A stretch of DNA of 64,000 nt, from positions 69,670 to 133,669 of the forward strand of contig CAKQTC010000007.1 in NCBI GenBank assembly GCA_934274515.1, read 5' to 3'. The notes under the pieces are model-generated. The model did not search any database. It was not told the DNA's origin and worked only from the letters and a program-made list of their open reading frames with translations. A program made the translations under genes and the position numbers. Origin of the DNA: an uncultured Clostridia bacterium. Its GTDB lineage: Bacteria > Bacillota > Clostridia > Christensenellales > DTU072. Positions 31,504 to 40,364 of the stretch are shown piece after piece. Position 1 is the first letter of the stretch, and each line of letters starts with the position of its first letter.

Positions 31504-32601
31504 CTATTCGGTTAATAATACTATTATTTCATAGTATATATCTAAAACGACGTTTTTGTCTAGCGTTTTTTCCGTATACCACGTTCTTACTTTTTCCGAG
31601 CCGTCGGGAATTTGTTCTTCGAGCATTGCCGTTTTCTCTTCGATAATATTATCTTTTTCCTTAAAATAATCGAATTCTTTCTCTATTTCGTGCGTTTCGT
31701 AAAACGTAATTTTTTTCATTTTCGGCAAATTATTAACGTCGGTTTCTTCGATTATTTCCGTTTCATACGCATCATAAGGCGAGTTCGGAAACCTGTCAGA
31801 CGACTTTCCGATTAAATAACTTCTTTCTCTCCCCGTCCGCTCGCTCACCATTATCTTAGGCGTAAAAACATAATGTTCGGACAACCATATCCTCCCATAA
31901 ACGTCACCCAAAGCACATACTTCGCGCGTTTCGCCGCTTGCAAACGTCTTTACGGGCAGTATTAGCGCATCCCCTTTTTTTACGACGTCGCCACGGCTGA
32001 CAGCGGGCGTGCCGCTGTATACCGCTATCCGTTCTACGACTGCGTCGTATTTGGACTTTTTCGGAGTTTTATCGTTATAATCTACTATATGCGGTTTTTC
32101 GAGTTCTTCGAGAATTTCAACGTATAAAACGTTGCCTTTGATTTGCAACGACGCATTAGATACTCCGTCGATCGCTATTAGTTTTTTTTCGAGTTCGTCA
32201 AGGTTGATTTTCTTTTTTCCCGTCGGCAAAGCGCAATACTCGGTCGTTGCGTTTTCTATACTTTGTTTATCGACAAGCGACGTGCCGCTTATTTTCAGTT
32301 CGGTCACCATACCCGAAAAAACTATGAATATCGTAGCGACAAGCGCAATCCCTGCATATAATCCGAAACGTGAAGCGTTACGTTCGATAAAAGTTTTAAC
32401 CGAGTTGTTTTTTACGATTTTATACTCTTTTTCGTGTTTTTTTAGCGTTTGCTCCGCTTTTTCGGCAAATTTACTTTTAACGCTAAATCGACAGATTTTA
32501 CCCGATTGTTTTACTGATTTTAAGTTTACCCCGGAAAAAAACATTAAATTTACTATAAACGAAACCTGTCCTTCGGTTTCGAAGGTTACCGAATTAAACA
32601 T
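31504..32601 (-). CDS. yqfD: Sporulation protein YqfD
   Basis: A 365-aa membrane protein of the YqfD family: an N-terminal cytosolic part, one hydrophobic helix at about 78-96, then a large extracytoplasmic part with the conserved VSRGDVVKKGDALI segment. It is known as a sigma-E dependent spore-formation gene in Bacillus. It overlaps yqfC upstream by 8 bp. Confidence 0.88.
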   Translation of the reverse strand: MFNSVTFETEGQVSFIVNLMFFSGVNLKSVKQSGKICRFSVKSKFAEKAEQTLKKHEKEYKIVKNNSVKTFIERNASRFGLYAGIALVATIFIVFSGMVTELKISGTSLVDKQSIENATTEYCALPTGKKKINLDELEKKLIAIDGVSNASLQIKGNVLYVEILEELEKPHIVDYNDKTPKKSKYDAVVERIAVYSGTPAVSRGDVVKKGDALILPVKTFASGETREVCALGDVYGRIWLSEHYVFTPKIMVSERTGRERSYLIGKSSDRFPNSPYDAYETEIIEETDVNNLPKMKKITFYETHEIEKEFDYFKEKDNIIEEKTAMLEEQIPDGSEKVRTWYTEKTLDKNVVLDIYYEIIVLLTE

Positions 32602-32857
32602 CTTCCACGTCCATTCCGTTTATCTTGCCGCACACGATGAGTTCGTCGCTCGTAAGGTCTTTTACGGTAAAATTTTTGCCCCTAATCGTCACTTTCTTCC
32701 TTCCGACGCGAACGGCAACGCAGTCGGGCGAGTAGTCGTACAAGCCTTTATGCCCTTCTATAAGCGCGCCGCAAAACCCGATAAAAGTAATTTTACAGCC
32801 GTAATCGCCCAAGGCAAGACTCGCCCTTTCGAGCGTTTCTTCAAAATAAGTTTTCAT
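32594..32857 (-). CDS. yqfC: YabP/YqfC-family sporulation protein
   Basis: An 87-aa protein with the YabP/YqfC core: ITFIGFCGALIEGHKGLYDYS, then VAVRVGRKKVTIRGKNFTV and ELIVCGKINGMDV. It is paired with yqfD as in endospore formers. The presence of this pair and PdaB supports a spore-forming ancestry. Confidence 0.88.
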   Translation of the reverse strand: MKTYFEETLERASLALGDYGCKITFIGFCGALIEGHKGLYDYSPDCVAVRVGRKKVTIRGKNFTVKDLTSDELIVCGKINGMDVEDV

Positions 32858-32881
32858 ATCTTGATTTTATGAAGAAATAAA

Positions 32882-33790
32882 CTAATTAATACCGCTTTTC
32901 TTTCTGAGAGACGTTAAAACTCTTTCAAAATAGTCGGGGAGCGGCGCGGTAAATACCATTCTATCCCCGGTAGTCGGGTGCGTGAGTTCGAGTTTGTATG
33001 CGTGAAGAAGTTGCCCTTTTAATCCGAAATCGTCCTTTTTCCCGTAAGTTATATCCCCTACGACAGGGTGATTGACGTGCTTTGCATGTACCCTTATTTG
33101 ATGCGTTCTGCCCGTATCGAGTTTGAACTCGACAAGCGTAAAATCACCGTACCTTTCCTTAACCGTGAAATGTGTGACCGCGCGTCTTCCTTTAGGATCT
33201 ATCGCCATTTTTTTTCTGTCTTTCGCACTTCTCGCGATAGGCGCGTCGATAACTCCCTCGTCTTCTTTGATGTTTCCGCATACGACCGCAAGATAATATC
33301 TTCCGGCGGTTTTTTCCCCTATTTGTTTTGCAAGCGATAAATGCGCCGCGTTGTTTTTTGCGATAACAAGCAGTCCCGACGTGTCTTTATCGAGCCTATG
33401 AACTATGCCGGGTCTAAGTACGCCGTTAATCTCGCTTAAATCGCCTATGCCGTACATTATCGCGTTGACAAGCGTCCCGTCCGGCGTACCCGTACATGGA
33501 TGCGTAACCATTCCCTGCGCCTTGTTTATCACCGCTATGTCGGCGTCTTGATACACGATATCTATCGGAATATTTTGCGGTTTTGCCGAAACGGGTACCG
33601 GTTCTTCTATCTCTACCGATACAACTCCGCCTTTAAGTTTTAGTCCGCATTTGTCTACGATTTTTTCGTTATAACAAACACACCCGTCGTCAACGAGTTT
33701 CTTCACTCTCGAACGGGTACAATTAAGTTTTTCGGCAAGAAAAACGTCCAGCCGTTCTTCGTTTTCGGGATGAAAAACGTACTCTTCCAT
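32882..33790 (-). CDS. rluD: RluD-family 23S rRNA pseudouridine synthase
   Basis: A 302-aa enzyme with an N-terminal S4 RNA-binding domain (RLDVFLAEKLNCTRSRVKKLV) and a catalytic domain containing the HRLD motif with the catalytic Asp in GIVHRLDKDTSGLLVIAKN (about residues 132-150). It isomerises uridines in the helix 69 region of 23S rRNA or a similar site. Its ATG overlaps the lspA stop by one base, the usual Gram-positive order. Confidence 0.93.
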   Translation of the reverse strand: MEEYVFHPENEERLDVFLAEKLNCTRSRVKKLVDDGCVCYNEKIVDKCGLKLKGGVVSVEIEEPVPVSAKPQNIPIDIVYQDADIAVINKAQGMVTHPCTGTPDGTLVNAIMYGIGDLSEINGVLRPGIVHRLDKDTSGLLVIAKNNAAHLSLAKQIGEKTAGRYYLAVVCGNIKEDEGVIDAPIARSAKDRKKMAIDPKGRRAVTHFTVKERYGDFTLVEFKLDTGRTHQIRVHAKHVNHPVVGDITYGKKDDFGLKGQLLHAYKLELTHPTTGDRMVFTAPLPDYFERVLTSLRKKSGIN

Positions 33791-34518
33791 TACTTATCTT
33801 CCGTGTCGTCGCGTTTGTCGCGGGGCATATCGCTTTCGTCCGAAAACTGGCTCTTTTCCGTATTTTCCGCGTCGCTTCGGGCGGCGATTTGCTCGTTCGT
33901 TATCGTCTCGCCGTTGTTAAGCGACGCGAGAGCGTTTTCTTTCTTTCTCTTTTCTTCCAACGCTTTTTCGTCTTTGGAATAGAAGAAAATAACGTAAATG
34001 AGCAACACGATAGTTCCTACCGTCAAACAACTGTCGGCAAAGTTAAACACTGCAAAATCAATAAGTTCGAAATAAACGAAATCTCTTACGTATCCGAACG
34101 CGAGTCTGTCTATGATATTTCCGACCGCTCCGGCAAGTATAAGAATAAGCGCGCTTCTGAGCCACAAATTACGTCTGCTATACGAGTAAAAAAGGAATAT
34201 AAACAAAACAACTGCGCAAACGATGCTCACCGCGGTAAGCGCACCTGTTTTTCCTGCGAAAATACCAAAACTTGCCCCCGTATTTTCCACCGCCTCAAAG
34301 CAAATTACGCCTTTAATTATATTGATTCTCCCGTTTTGCTTGCACGCGCCGTAAATAAAATGCTTGGTAAGCAAATCAACCGCCAAAAAAGCGGCGGATA
34401 TTAAAAGTTCTATTAAACAGGTAATCCACCTTTTTTTATCGCGTATCGCTACGTTAAACGATTTTTTCGTTTCGTTAAAAAACTCTTTCGCGCTTATCTT
34501 TTCTTGCGTATTTTTCAT
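33790..34518 (-). CDS. lspA: Lipoprotein signal peptidase with a hydrophilic C-terminal tail
   Basis: A 242-aa inner-membrane aspartyl protease that cleaves lipoprotein signal peptides, with four hydrophobic helices. The catalytic Asp pair lies in GNIIDRLAFGYVRDF and FNFADS. After about residue 180 a charged tail of about 60 residues, rich in Glu, Arg and Asp, extends beyond the usual 150-170 aa length. Several predicted lipoproteins in this window are likely substrates. Confidence 0.93.
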   Translation of the reverse strand: MKNTQEKISAKEFFNETKKSFNVAIRDKKRWITCLIELLISAAFLAVDLLTKHFIYGACKQNGRINIIKGVICFEAVENTGASFGIFAGKTGALTAVSIVCAVVLFIFLFYSYSRRNLWLRSALILILAGAVGNIIDRLAFGYVRDFVYFELIDFAVFNFADSCLTVGTIVLLIYVIFFYSKDEKALEEKRKKENALASLNNGETITNEQIAARSDAENTEKSQFSDESDMPRDKRDDTEDK

Positions 34519-34529
34519 TTTTCTCCTTG

Positions 34530-34805
34530 CTATCCGCTCTTAACCGACGTTATTTTAACACCGTCGGGAATAAGAATGAACATCTTGTATTTTAGTTTCT
34601 TTATACTGCCTCGAAGCGCAAACGTCGCTCCGCTCAAAAAATCAAGCATCCTTTGCGCTACGTTCGGCGGCACTGTCTCGAAGTCGATTATAACGCCTTC
34701 TTTCCGTTTTAACTTCTTCACGACGTCTTCCACGTCCGCGAATTTCGTCGGAACGACGGGGATTATTTCTTTTCTTTCCCTCAATCCTTCCGACTTATCG
34801 CTCAT
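34530..34805 (-). CDS. sepF: Cell division protein SepF
   Basis: A 91-aa protein with the SepF core: IIPVVPTKFADVEDVVKKLK, then VIIDFETVPPNVAQRMLDFLSGATFA and a final FILIPDGVKI. It bundles FtsZ filaments at the division site. The N-terminal membrane-binding helix and linker of longer SepF proteins are very short here. It follows yggS, the standard yggS-sepF neighbour pair. Confidence 0.92.
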   Translation of the reverse strand: MSDKSEGLRERKEIIPVVPTKFADVEDVVKKLKRKEGVIIDFETVPPNVAQRMLDFLSGATFALRGSIKKLKYKMFILIPDGVKITSVKSG

Positions 34806-34807
34806 AA

Positions 34808-35461
34808 TTAAACGTAACTCCTTTCTCCGAAAATCGCTCGTCCGGGTCTGACTATCGTCGCTCCGCTCTCCGCGGCTATAAGATAATCCCCGCTCATTCC
34901 CATAGACAGTTCTTTTAGCGTTTCCGTTTTGCGCTTGAAAAACTCCTCGTATACCCGTTCAAACGTCTTTCTTAACGCGGTTTCGTCGTACCAAAGCGGC
35001 ACGACCGCCATAAGTCCGTCTACTTCTATCCTGTCATACTTACTTACTTCGTCTAAAAACGCGTCGAGATCCTCAATGCATATTCCGCCCTTGTTCTCTT
35101 CTTTCCCGGCGTTTATTTCAATAAGCGTCTTTTGTTTCTCTTTGCCTTTCTTTACGCACTCTTTTTGAATAGCCGCGCAAAGTTCCGGTCTGTCAAGGCT
35201 ATGTATAAGTTCAACCTTGTCAATTATATACTTTACCTTATTTGTCTGAATTCTGCCTATAAAATCCCACCTATATGCGTCGGTGTATTTTTCCACTAAT
35301 TCTTGCACGCGGTTTTCGCCCGCCGCAAGCACCATATGGGTTTCCATACATCTTGTTACGGTATCCCTATCGCGCGTTTTGGTAGCGGCGACTATTTGGC
35401 AGTTTTTATTGATTTCGTCAAGACGCGCTCTAATTAATGCGACGTTTTCTTCTATTGTCAT
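34808..35461 (-). CDS. yggS: YggS-family PLP homeostasis protein
   Basis: A 217-aa protein of the PLPBP family. The PLP lysine lies in IVAATKTRD; later motifs are GENRVQELVEKY, HFIGRIQ-like WDFIGRIQTNK, and LSMGMSGDYLIAAESGATIVRPG. It buffers pyridoxal phosphate and amino/keto-acid pools. It is two bases upstream of sepF. Confidence 0.93.
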   Translation of the reverse strand: MTIEENVALIRARLDEINKNCQIVAATKTRDRDTVTRCMETHMVLAAGENRVQELVEKYTDAYRWDFIGRIQTNKVKYIIDKVELIHSLDRPELCAAIQKECVKKGKEKQKTLIEINAGKEENKGGICIEDLDAFLDEVSKYDRIEVDGLMAVVPLWYDETALRKTFERVYEEFFKRKTETLKELSMGMSGDYLIAAESGATIVRPGRAIFGERSYV

Positions 35462-35488
35462 TTCTTTTTTCTCGTTTTTTCTTATCGT

Positions 35489-36109
35489 TTATTCTTTTAT
35501 CGTTTCTACTCTGTTAATACTGACTTCGTAGGCTACTTTCTCGCTGACGTTGCCTTCTTCGTCGACTTTTTGATATACTCTGGACTGAATTCTGCCGTTT
35601 ACCGTAATTTTATCTCCTACGGGAATATCTTTTACGTATCTGGCGTTTCTCCCCCAAGCGATGCAAGGCAGATAATCGCTTTTATTATACGCTCTGTTCA
35701 CGGCGAGAAGCACGTCGCATATTTCTCTCTTAAACGGGGTCATTCTGTAAATCGGTTCTTTGCATACATAACCCGTAACGTCGATGGTGTTCGGATTTCT
35801 CGTTTCGTCGTTATCCAAAACTTCACGAACGAAAAGCGTAAGCAACAATTTGCTTTTACCGTCTACCATTTTATTATAACTTCTAAGTTGTCCGGCAAAC
35901 GTTACCTGACTTCCTTCTTCGATACCCGTTCCTTCAAGCAATCGCTCGCTTATGGTGAAAGGAATTTCGTCAAGTTGTTCGCTAAGCCTAGGTACGCTCA
36001 AAATGCTTTCGTAAAATCCTTCTCCGTACATCTGATGCGAATAAATCGGCTTGCTCTTGACCACGCCGCACAACGTTGCGGCATTGTTGTTCATCATTTC
36101 ATAATTCAT
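35489..36109 (-). CDS. Tandem OB-fold single-stranded-DNA-binding protein
   Basis: A 206-aa protein with two OB folds of the SSB/PriB type. The first (about 8-95) includes ATLCGVVKSKPIYSH and VTFAGQLRSYNK; the second (about 103-200) includes IDVTGYVCKEPIYR and DYLPCIAWGRNARYVKDI. The last domain has the SSB-like hallmark W-G-x-x-A. There is no acidic SSB tail, so it is not the main replication SSB; a repair or competence role is possible. It is in the run with yggS and sepF. Confidence 0.8.
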   Translation of the reverse strand: MNYEMMNNNAATLCGVVKSKPIYSHQMYGEGFYESILSVPRLSEQLDEIPFTISERLLEGTGIEEGSQVTFAGQLRSYNKMVDGKSKLLLTLFVREVLDNDETRNPNTIDVTGYVCKEPIYRMTPFKREICDVLLAVNRAYNKSDYLPCIAWGRNARYVKDIPVGDKITVNGRIQSRVYQKVDEEGNVSEKVAYEVSINRVETIKE

Positions 36110-36127
36110 ACTCTCGTACTCCCATAA

Positions 36128-36907
36128 TTAAGTAATTGCCGAATGTTGCGTTCCGTTGTTGTCTACGTAGTAATTTTCGGTCAGCACCAGTTCATCCATT
36201 CTTACAAGACGCAATCCTTTGTTCTTTAATCCCAAAAGAACAACCGGTAAGGCGTCAAGTATATGCTCGCTGTTGTTGTGACAGAGTATAACGGACCCGT
36301 TTTTAGTCTTCGGCAGTATTCTTTCGGCAATCCGACTACCGGACAAACCTTTCCAGTCGAGACTGTCAACGTCCCATTGTACACCCGTTAGTTTTTGCTC
36401 TTCGAGTACCGTCATCAGAGTGTCGTTGTATTCCCCGAACGGTGCTCTAAAATAAGTAACGGTCTGTCCCGTTAGTTCTTTCACCTTATCCGAAACCGCG
36501 GAAATTTCCTTTTCCATCTCCGCTTTCGACAGTTTGTTAAAATGCGGATGATTTGCGCTGTGGTTTCCTATAAGGTGTCCCCTGTTCGATATTTCCTTTA
36601 CGGTTTCAGGATACGCGTCAATCCAAAAACCTACAAGGAAGAACGTTGCCTTAACGTCGTATTCGTCGAGAATATCGAGAATTTTTAACGTCTTGTCTGC
36701 GCCCCACGCGGCATCGAAACTTATCGCCGCGATTTTTTCGTCCGTGTCTACCGAATATACGGGAATTTTTCTTTTCCCCGCCGCATCGGTTTCGACTAAC
36801 TTTTTTTTCGACGCTATTCCGTACCAAGTAAGCACGGACGCGCACACGAGCAACGCTATCAGCACCACGGCTATCGCTACCCGACTTTTTTTAAGAACTA
36901 CGAACAT
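36128..36907 (-). CDS. pdaB: PdaB-like polysaccharide deacetylase
   Basis: I choose the ATG at 36907 (GAGGTG upstream) over a GTG at 36919, giving 259 aa. An N-terminal helix (about residues 7-27) anchors a NodB/CE4 domain outside the cell. Motif 1 is AISFDAAWG, with Ala-Ala in place of the more common TFDDG and only the first Asp kept, as in the PdaB group. Motif 2 is HSANHPHF with both metal His; later motifs are RAPFGEYND and ILCHN. PdaB-type proteins are needed for stable spores in Bacillus; catalytic activity is uncertain. Confidence 0.85.
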   Translation of the reverse strand: MFVVLKKSRVAIAVVLIALLVCASVLTWYGIASKKKLVETDAAGKRKIPVYSVDTDEKIAAISFDAAWGADKTLKILDILDEYDVKATFFLVGFWIDAYPETVKEISNRGHLIGNHSANHPHFNKLSKAEMEKEISAVSDKVKELTGQTVTYFRAPFGEYNDTLMTVLEEQKLTGVQWDVDSLDWKGLSGSRIAERILPKTKNGSVILCHNNSEHILDALPVVLLGLKNKGLRLVRMDELVLTENYYVDNNGTQHSAIT

Positions 36908-36919
36908 TCGACACCTCAC

Positions 36920-37225
36920 ATTTTAAGGCTTAACGCTTGTCGATTTTTGATATTATCGGTCGATAAAACTCGTATTATATCGCCAAATCGAACCACGCCG
37001 TCTTGTGTTTTATTCTTATTGTCAAATAACGCTTTTTATTACTGTTTTCTTATATTCGCTCGTTTTTTGCCGACTTTGCTAACGCCTTGCTCCCAAACAT
37101 ACGGGCTATGTCCGTTATTATTATAATTCGCTCTTCGGGCGGGCGGGTGGGGCGACGCGCTTTGCTTTTATTTACGTAATCGAAAAGCGGGAAGAATCTT
37201 CTCGCTTTCTCCTTGCAAACAATTT
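36920..37225. other. Intergenic stretch with G-quadruplex repeat
   Basis: About 300 bp between the pdaB-like gene and the purD-like gene. It contains the dispersed G-rich repeat at 37137 and an 11-bp hairpin at 37184-37208 (AAAGCGGGAAG/CTTCTCGCTTT) just after the purD stop. No gene is supported. Confidence 0.6.
37137..37152 (+). repeat. Dispersed G-quadruplex-type repeat, copy 2
   Basis: GGGCGGGCGGGTGGGG, preceded by CGCTCTTC and followed by CGACGCG, as in copy 1. Confidence 0.85.
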
Positions 37226-38494
37226 TTAATCTTCGCTGTCTTTCGCTATGTCTTTTCGATAATGCATCCCGTCGTAAGTTATCTTTCCGATATTCGCGTA
37301 TACTCTTTCGGCACATTCTTTTTTCGTTTCGCCGAAACTTGCGACGCTTATTACTCTGCCACCGCTTGTTCTGAGTTCTCCGTCCACGATTTTGGTCCCT
37401 GCATGGAACAACGAAACGTCATCGTCAACGTTGTCCGCTATCGTGATTTTGTGATTTGCCGTATATTCGAGCGGATAACCGCCGCTAGTCGCGACTACGC
37501 ATACTCCGCTGCATTTTTTTATCTTGACGTCGATTTGGTCGAGCGTTCCGTCGATTACCGCATTGAAAATGTCCAACAACGGCGTTTCTATAAGGGGTAT
37601 CAATACTTGCCCTTCGACGTCGCAAAGCCTAGAAACAAAGTCAACTACCTTTACAGACCCGTCTTCCGCGATAATTATGCTGAACGCGATTGCTCCCTTG
37701 TATTCGCAACCTTCCTCTTTTAATGCGTTAATCGTAGGCATTATTATTTCGTCGTACACCCTTTTTTCTACTTCTTCCGTATACGATTTTGCAGGAAGAC
37801 TCGCGCCCATTCCGGCAGTGCTCATACCTAAATTTCCGTCGAAAACTCTTCGATAGTTTTCCACGCCCGTAAGCGGCACGACGTGCGTTCCGTCGCTAAA
37901 TGCGGTAACCGTAACCATATCGCCTTTTACGAACTCTTCTATGTCGATTTTATCGCCGGACGAACCGAAAAGTTTTGCTACCATTATATCGTATGCAGCG
38001 TTTTCCGCTTCCCTTAACGTACGACAGAACATAATTCCTTTACCGCCCGTTCTGCCGTTCGTCTTTAACACCAACGGAAAACTTTGCGTTTTTATATACT
38101 TTTTCGCTTGCATATAATCGTTGCATATCTTGAAAGACGGTGCGGGTATTCGGTATTTTGCACATAAATTGCCGGCAAATTCTTTACTCGCTTCCACTTC
38201 TGCCGCTTTTGCGCTGCAACCGAACGCTCTGTGTCCTTTGGCGTTAAGCAAATCGGTAAGTCCTTGAGCAAGCAGTTCGTCCGGGCTTACGATGGTAAGA
38301 CCTATATTAGGGTTTGCGTCAAGAAACTCGACTATACCGTCAAAATCGAAAATATTCATCTTGATACAAGTCGCTATCCCTGCTAATCCGCCGTTGCCGG
38401 GTATACAAAAGATATTGTTCACCCTCTCGTCTTTTTTCAACGCGATTGCAAGCGCGTGTTCTCTTCCGCGCGAGCCGATAAGTAATACGTCCAT
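37226..38494 (-). CDS. PurD-family ATP-grasp ligase (divergent paralogue)
   Basis: A 422-aa protein with the full fold of phosphoribosylamine-glycine ligase: LIGSRGREHALAIAL at the start, SPDELLAQGLTD, LKTNGRTGGKGIMF in the ATP-grasp domain, and a C-terminal domain. Key signatures differ from true PurD. The RxGDPE block that precedes the active site is RLCDVE, the nucleotide loop GPNTGGMG is GMSTAGMG, and the EFN metal residues read DFV. It is not in a purine operon. It may therefore be a PurD paralogue with another amine or acid substrate, or an inactive copy. Confidence 0.75.
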   Translation of the reverse strand: MDVLLIGSRGREHALAIALKKDERVNNIFCIPGNGGLAGIATCIKMNIFDFDGIVEFLDANPNIGLTIVSPDELLAQGLTDLLNAKGHRAFGCSAKAAEVEASKEFAGNLCAKYRIPAPSFKICNDYMQAKKYIKTQSFPLVLKTNGRTGGKGIMFCRTLREAENAAYDIMVAKLFGSSGDKIDIEEFVKGDMVTVTAFSDGTHVVPLTGVENYRRVFDGNLGMSTAGMGASLPAKSYTEEVEKRVYDEIIMPTINALKEEGCEYKGAIAFSIIIAEDGSVKVVDFVSRLCDVEGQVLIPLIETPLLDIFNAVIDGTLDQIDVKIKKCSGVCVVATSGGYPLEYTANHKITIADNVDDDVSLFHAGTKIVDGELRTSGGRVISVASFGETKKECAERVYANIGKITYDGMHYRKDIAKDSED

Positions 38495-38534
38495 TCGCTC
38501 TCTCCTTTTTCTTACTCCGAAAAGTAGAAGTTAT

Positions 38535-40364
38535 TTATTTTTTTCCTTTGACAATCTCTATTTCGAACTCTACGTTCGACGGTTCGCTCGGAACAAGAAA
38601 CTCTTTAAGATACGTCCCTATCAAGCCTTCGTCGATAAGTCCGCCTAAATCGAGTTCTTTATCCCCTATGTATTTTTCGTATCCGTTTATGACGTTGTTC
38701 GTAAGTCCGTTCACCAGCGGTACTACGAGATGCTGATTTTTAAGCATCGTTAAATCCTTACCGAGAGATAATATAACCTTACCGATTAACCCGTCTTTTT
38801 CGTCTTCGCCTTTAACGAAGTCCGCGCCGATTTTCGCCGCAATCGGCATAAAATTGCTTTTGTAACATTCGAGTTTCCCGTCTTTATATAAATACTCGGT
38901 ATTTAATTCGAGTTTTTCCGTTATCCCGATTTTGCCTAGTTCATCGTTTATCTTGTCCTGCGCCGCGGCAAGGTTTTCAAAAACCTGAAAAACGGTATAT
39001 TTGATAAGTATTCCGAATTCGTCTTCCGTAAAATCTCTGTCTCCGCGTATAACTTCCGCAAGACACGCGTTCGCAAACTCCGTAAAATTTTTATACTCGA
39101 CTTTCGGCATTTTTAACCCGTATTTTTCTAGCGTGCGCTCCATGCTTACGCCGTCGGTTTCGTCTTTTTTATAATACGGCGCGGAAATCGTCTTTTTTAT
39201 TACGTCGCTACGGACTATTTTCCAAGCGTTTTCGTACTTGCTCATCTTATTCGGAAGTTTTTTTCCTAACAAACCGCCATCGTCGGCAATCCCGGAATAC
39301 AACCTTCCCATATAGTCGAACAAATACCCTTTCGCATACTCGCGATAATTGTCCGCTATACGTTTTTTATCGTTTTCCGACAAGTATTCGGGCAAATATT
39401 CCTTTTTGACTTTTGTCATTTCCACGCTCTTAACCGAAAGTTTTTTGCCAATTTTTACTTCCCTGTACGACGTGTTGTACATTGCAAGACTGTTGGTCAT
39501 AACTTCGTAAATCGAATTCGTTTCTTCGTCTTTAACTACGGTTCTTTCTTTGACGTCGTTAAAATGCATATGCCCTGCGAAAACTATTTTCGCACCGAGT
39601 TTTGCAATCGCGCCGAGAATTTCTTTGTTGTACCCGTCTTCTGCCGAGCGCGAAAACGGCTCGATTAGCGCAGGCATATGGTTCATCAACGGTTTATGCG
39701 CCATTAACACGGGCGTTTTGCCTTGCGCGACACATTCTTTTACACGGTCTTCTATCCACAAACGATGCTCTTCGGTCATACCTTCTTTAATCGTATCGTC
39801 GTCGTTTTTATACTCGATGTTGTCTATCGCGATAAGTCTGTGCGTTTCGTTTAACTCCGCGACATACGAAAGCGTTCCTTCAAAACGGTTAATCGACTGA
39901 TCGTACCCGTACGGCGCAAAAATCTCGGCAAACTTCTCTTTCGACATTCTGTTCGTCTTAATCGGTTTACCGTTTTTCGTTTCGTTAACGTCGTGATTAC
40001 CGTTGATTACGAACGCTTTTAGTCCTTTTTCTTGCGCCTTTGCCAAAGCGTCCGCAACCGCTCTCGCACTTTCTTCGTCGCCGTTTTCCGTTAAATCGCC
40101 CGTAATAAGCAGATATTTACCTTTCTTTTTAATAATATCGTCGATAAACGTACGAAAAATCGCGTCCGAGACGTGACGTAGTTTTTCGGTGTGTTCGAGC
40201 GAGGAATAGTTTTCCGCGGTCATCGTTTCGTTTGCCACAACGTGTGTGTCGGTACAAACGTACATTTTAATTTCGTTTTTATCCGAACACCCTACTGCGG
40301 CGAACACACAAAACACGCACAAAACGATAAGTATCGCTATTCTTAATAATTTAACTTTTCTCAT
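38535..40364 (-). CDS. Calcineurin-like metallophosphoesterase lipoprotein
   Basis: A 609-aa protein with a lipoprotein signal (MRKVKLLRIAILIVLCVFCV, lipobox VGC at about 26). The metallophosphoesterase motifs are in order: CTDTHV (DxH), LLITGDLTENGDE (GDxxxxGD), VINGNHDVNE (GNHD), VLMAHKPLMNH and VFAGHMHFND (GHxH). The C-terminal 270 residues are helical and unknown. It acts outside the cell on a phosphoester, maybe a nucleotide or cell-wall phosphate. The ATG overlaps the sirtuin stop by four bases (ATGA). Confidence 0.88.
   Translation of the reverse strand: MRKVKLLRIAILIVLCVFCVFAAVGCSDKNEIKMYVCTDTHVVANETMTAENYSSLEHTEKLRHVSDAIFRTFIDDIIKKKGKYLLITGDLTENGDEESARAVADALAKAQEKGLKAFVINGNHDVNETKNGKPIKTNRMSKEKFAEIFAPYGYDQSINRFEGTLSYVAELNETHRLIAIDNIEYKNDDDTIKEGMTEEHRLWIEDRVKECVAQGKTPVLMAHKPLMNHMPALIEPFSRSAEDGYNKEILGAIAKLGAKIVFAGHMHFNDVKERTVVKDEETNSIYEVMTNSLAMYNTSYREVKIGKKLSVKSVEMTKVKKEYLPEYLSENDKKRIADNYREYAKGYLFDYMGRLYSGIADDGGLLGKKLPNKMSKYENAWKIVRSDVIKKTISAPYYKKDETDGVSMERTLEKYGLKMPKVEYKNFTEFANACLAEVIRGDRDFTEDEFGILIKYTVFQVFENLAAAQDKINDELGKIGITEKLELNTEYLYKDGKLECYKSNFMPIAAKIGADFVKGEDEKDGLIGKVILSLGKDLTMLKNQHLVVPLVNGLTNNVINGYEKYIGDKELDLGGLIDEGLIGTYLKEFLVPSEPSNVEFEIEIVKGKK

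Noticed and set aside
37050..37316. An Arg-rich 88-codon frame overlapping the end of the purD-like gene
   Set aside because: It is in another frame of a real gene and runs through the G-rich repeat; composition is typical of a spurious frame.
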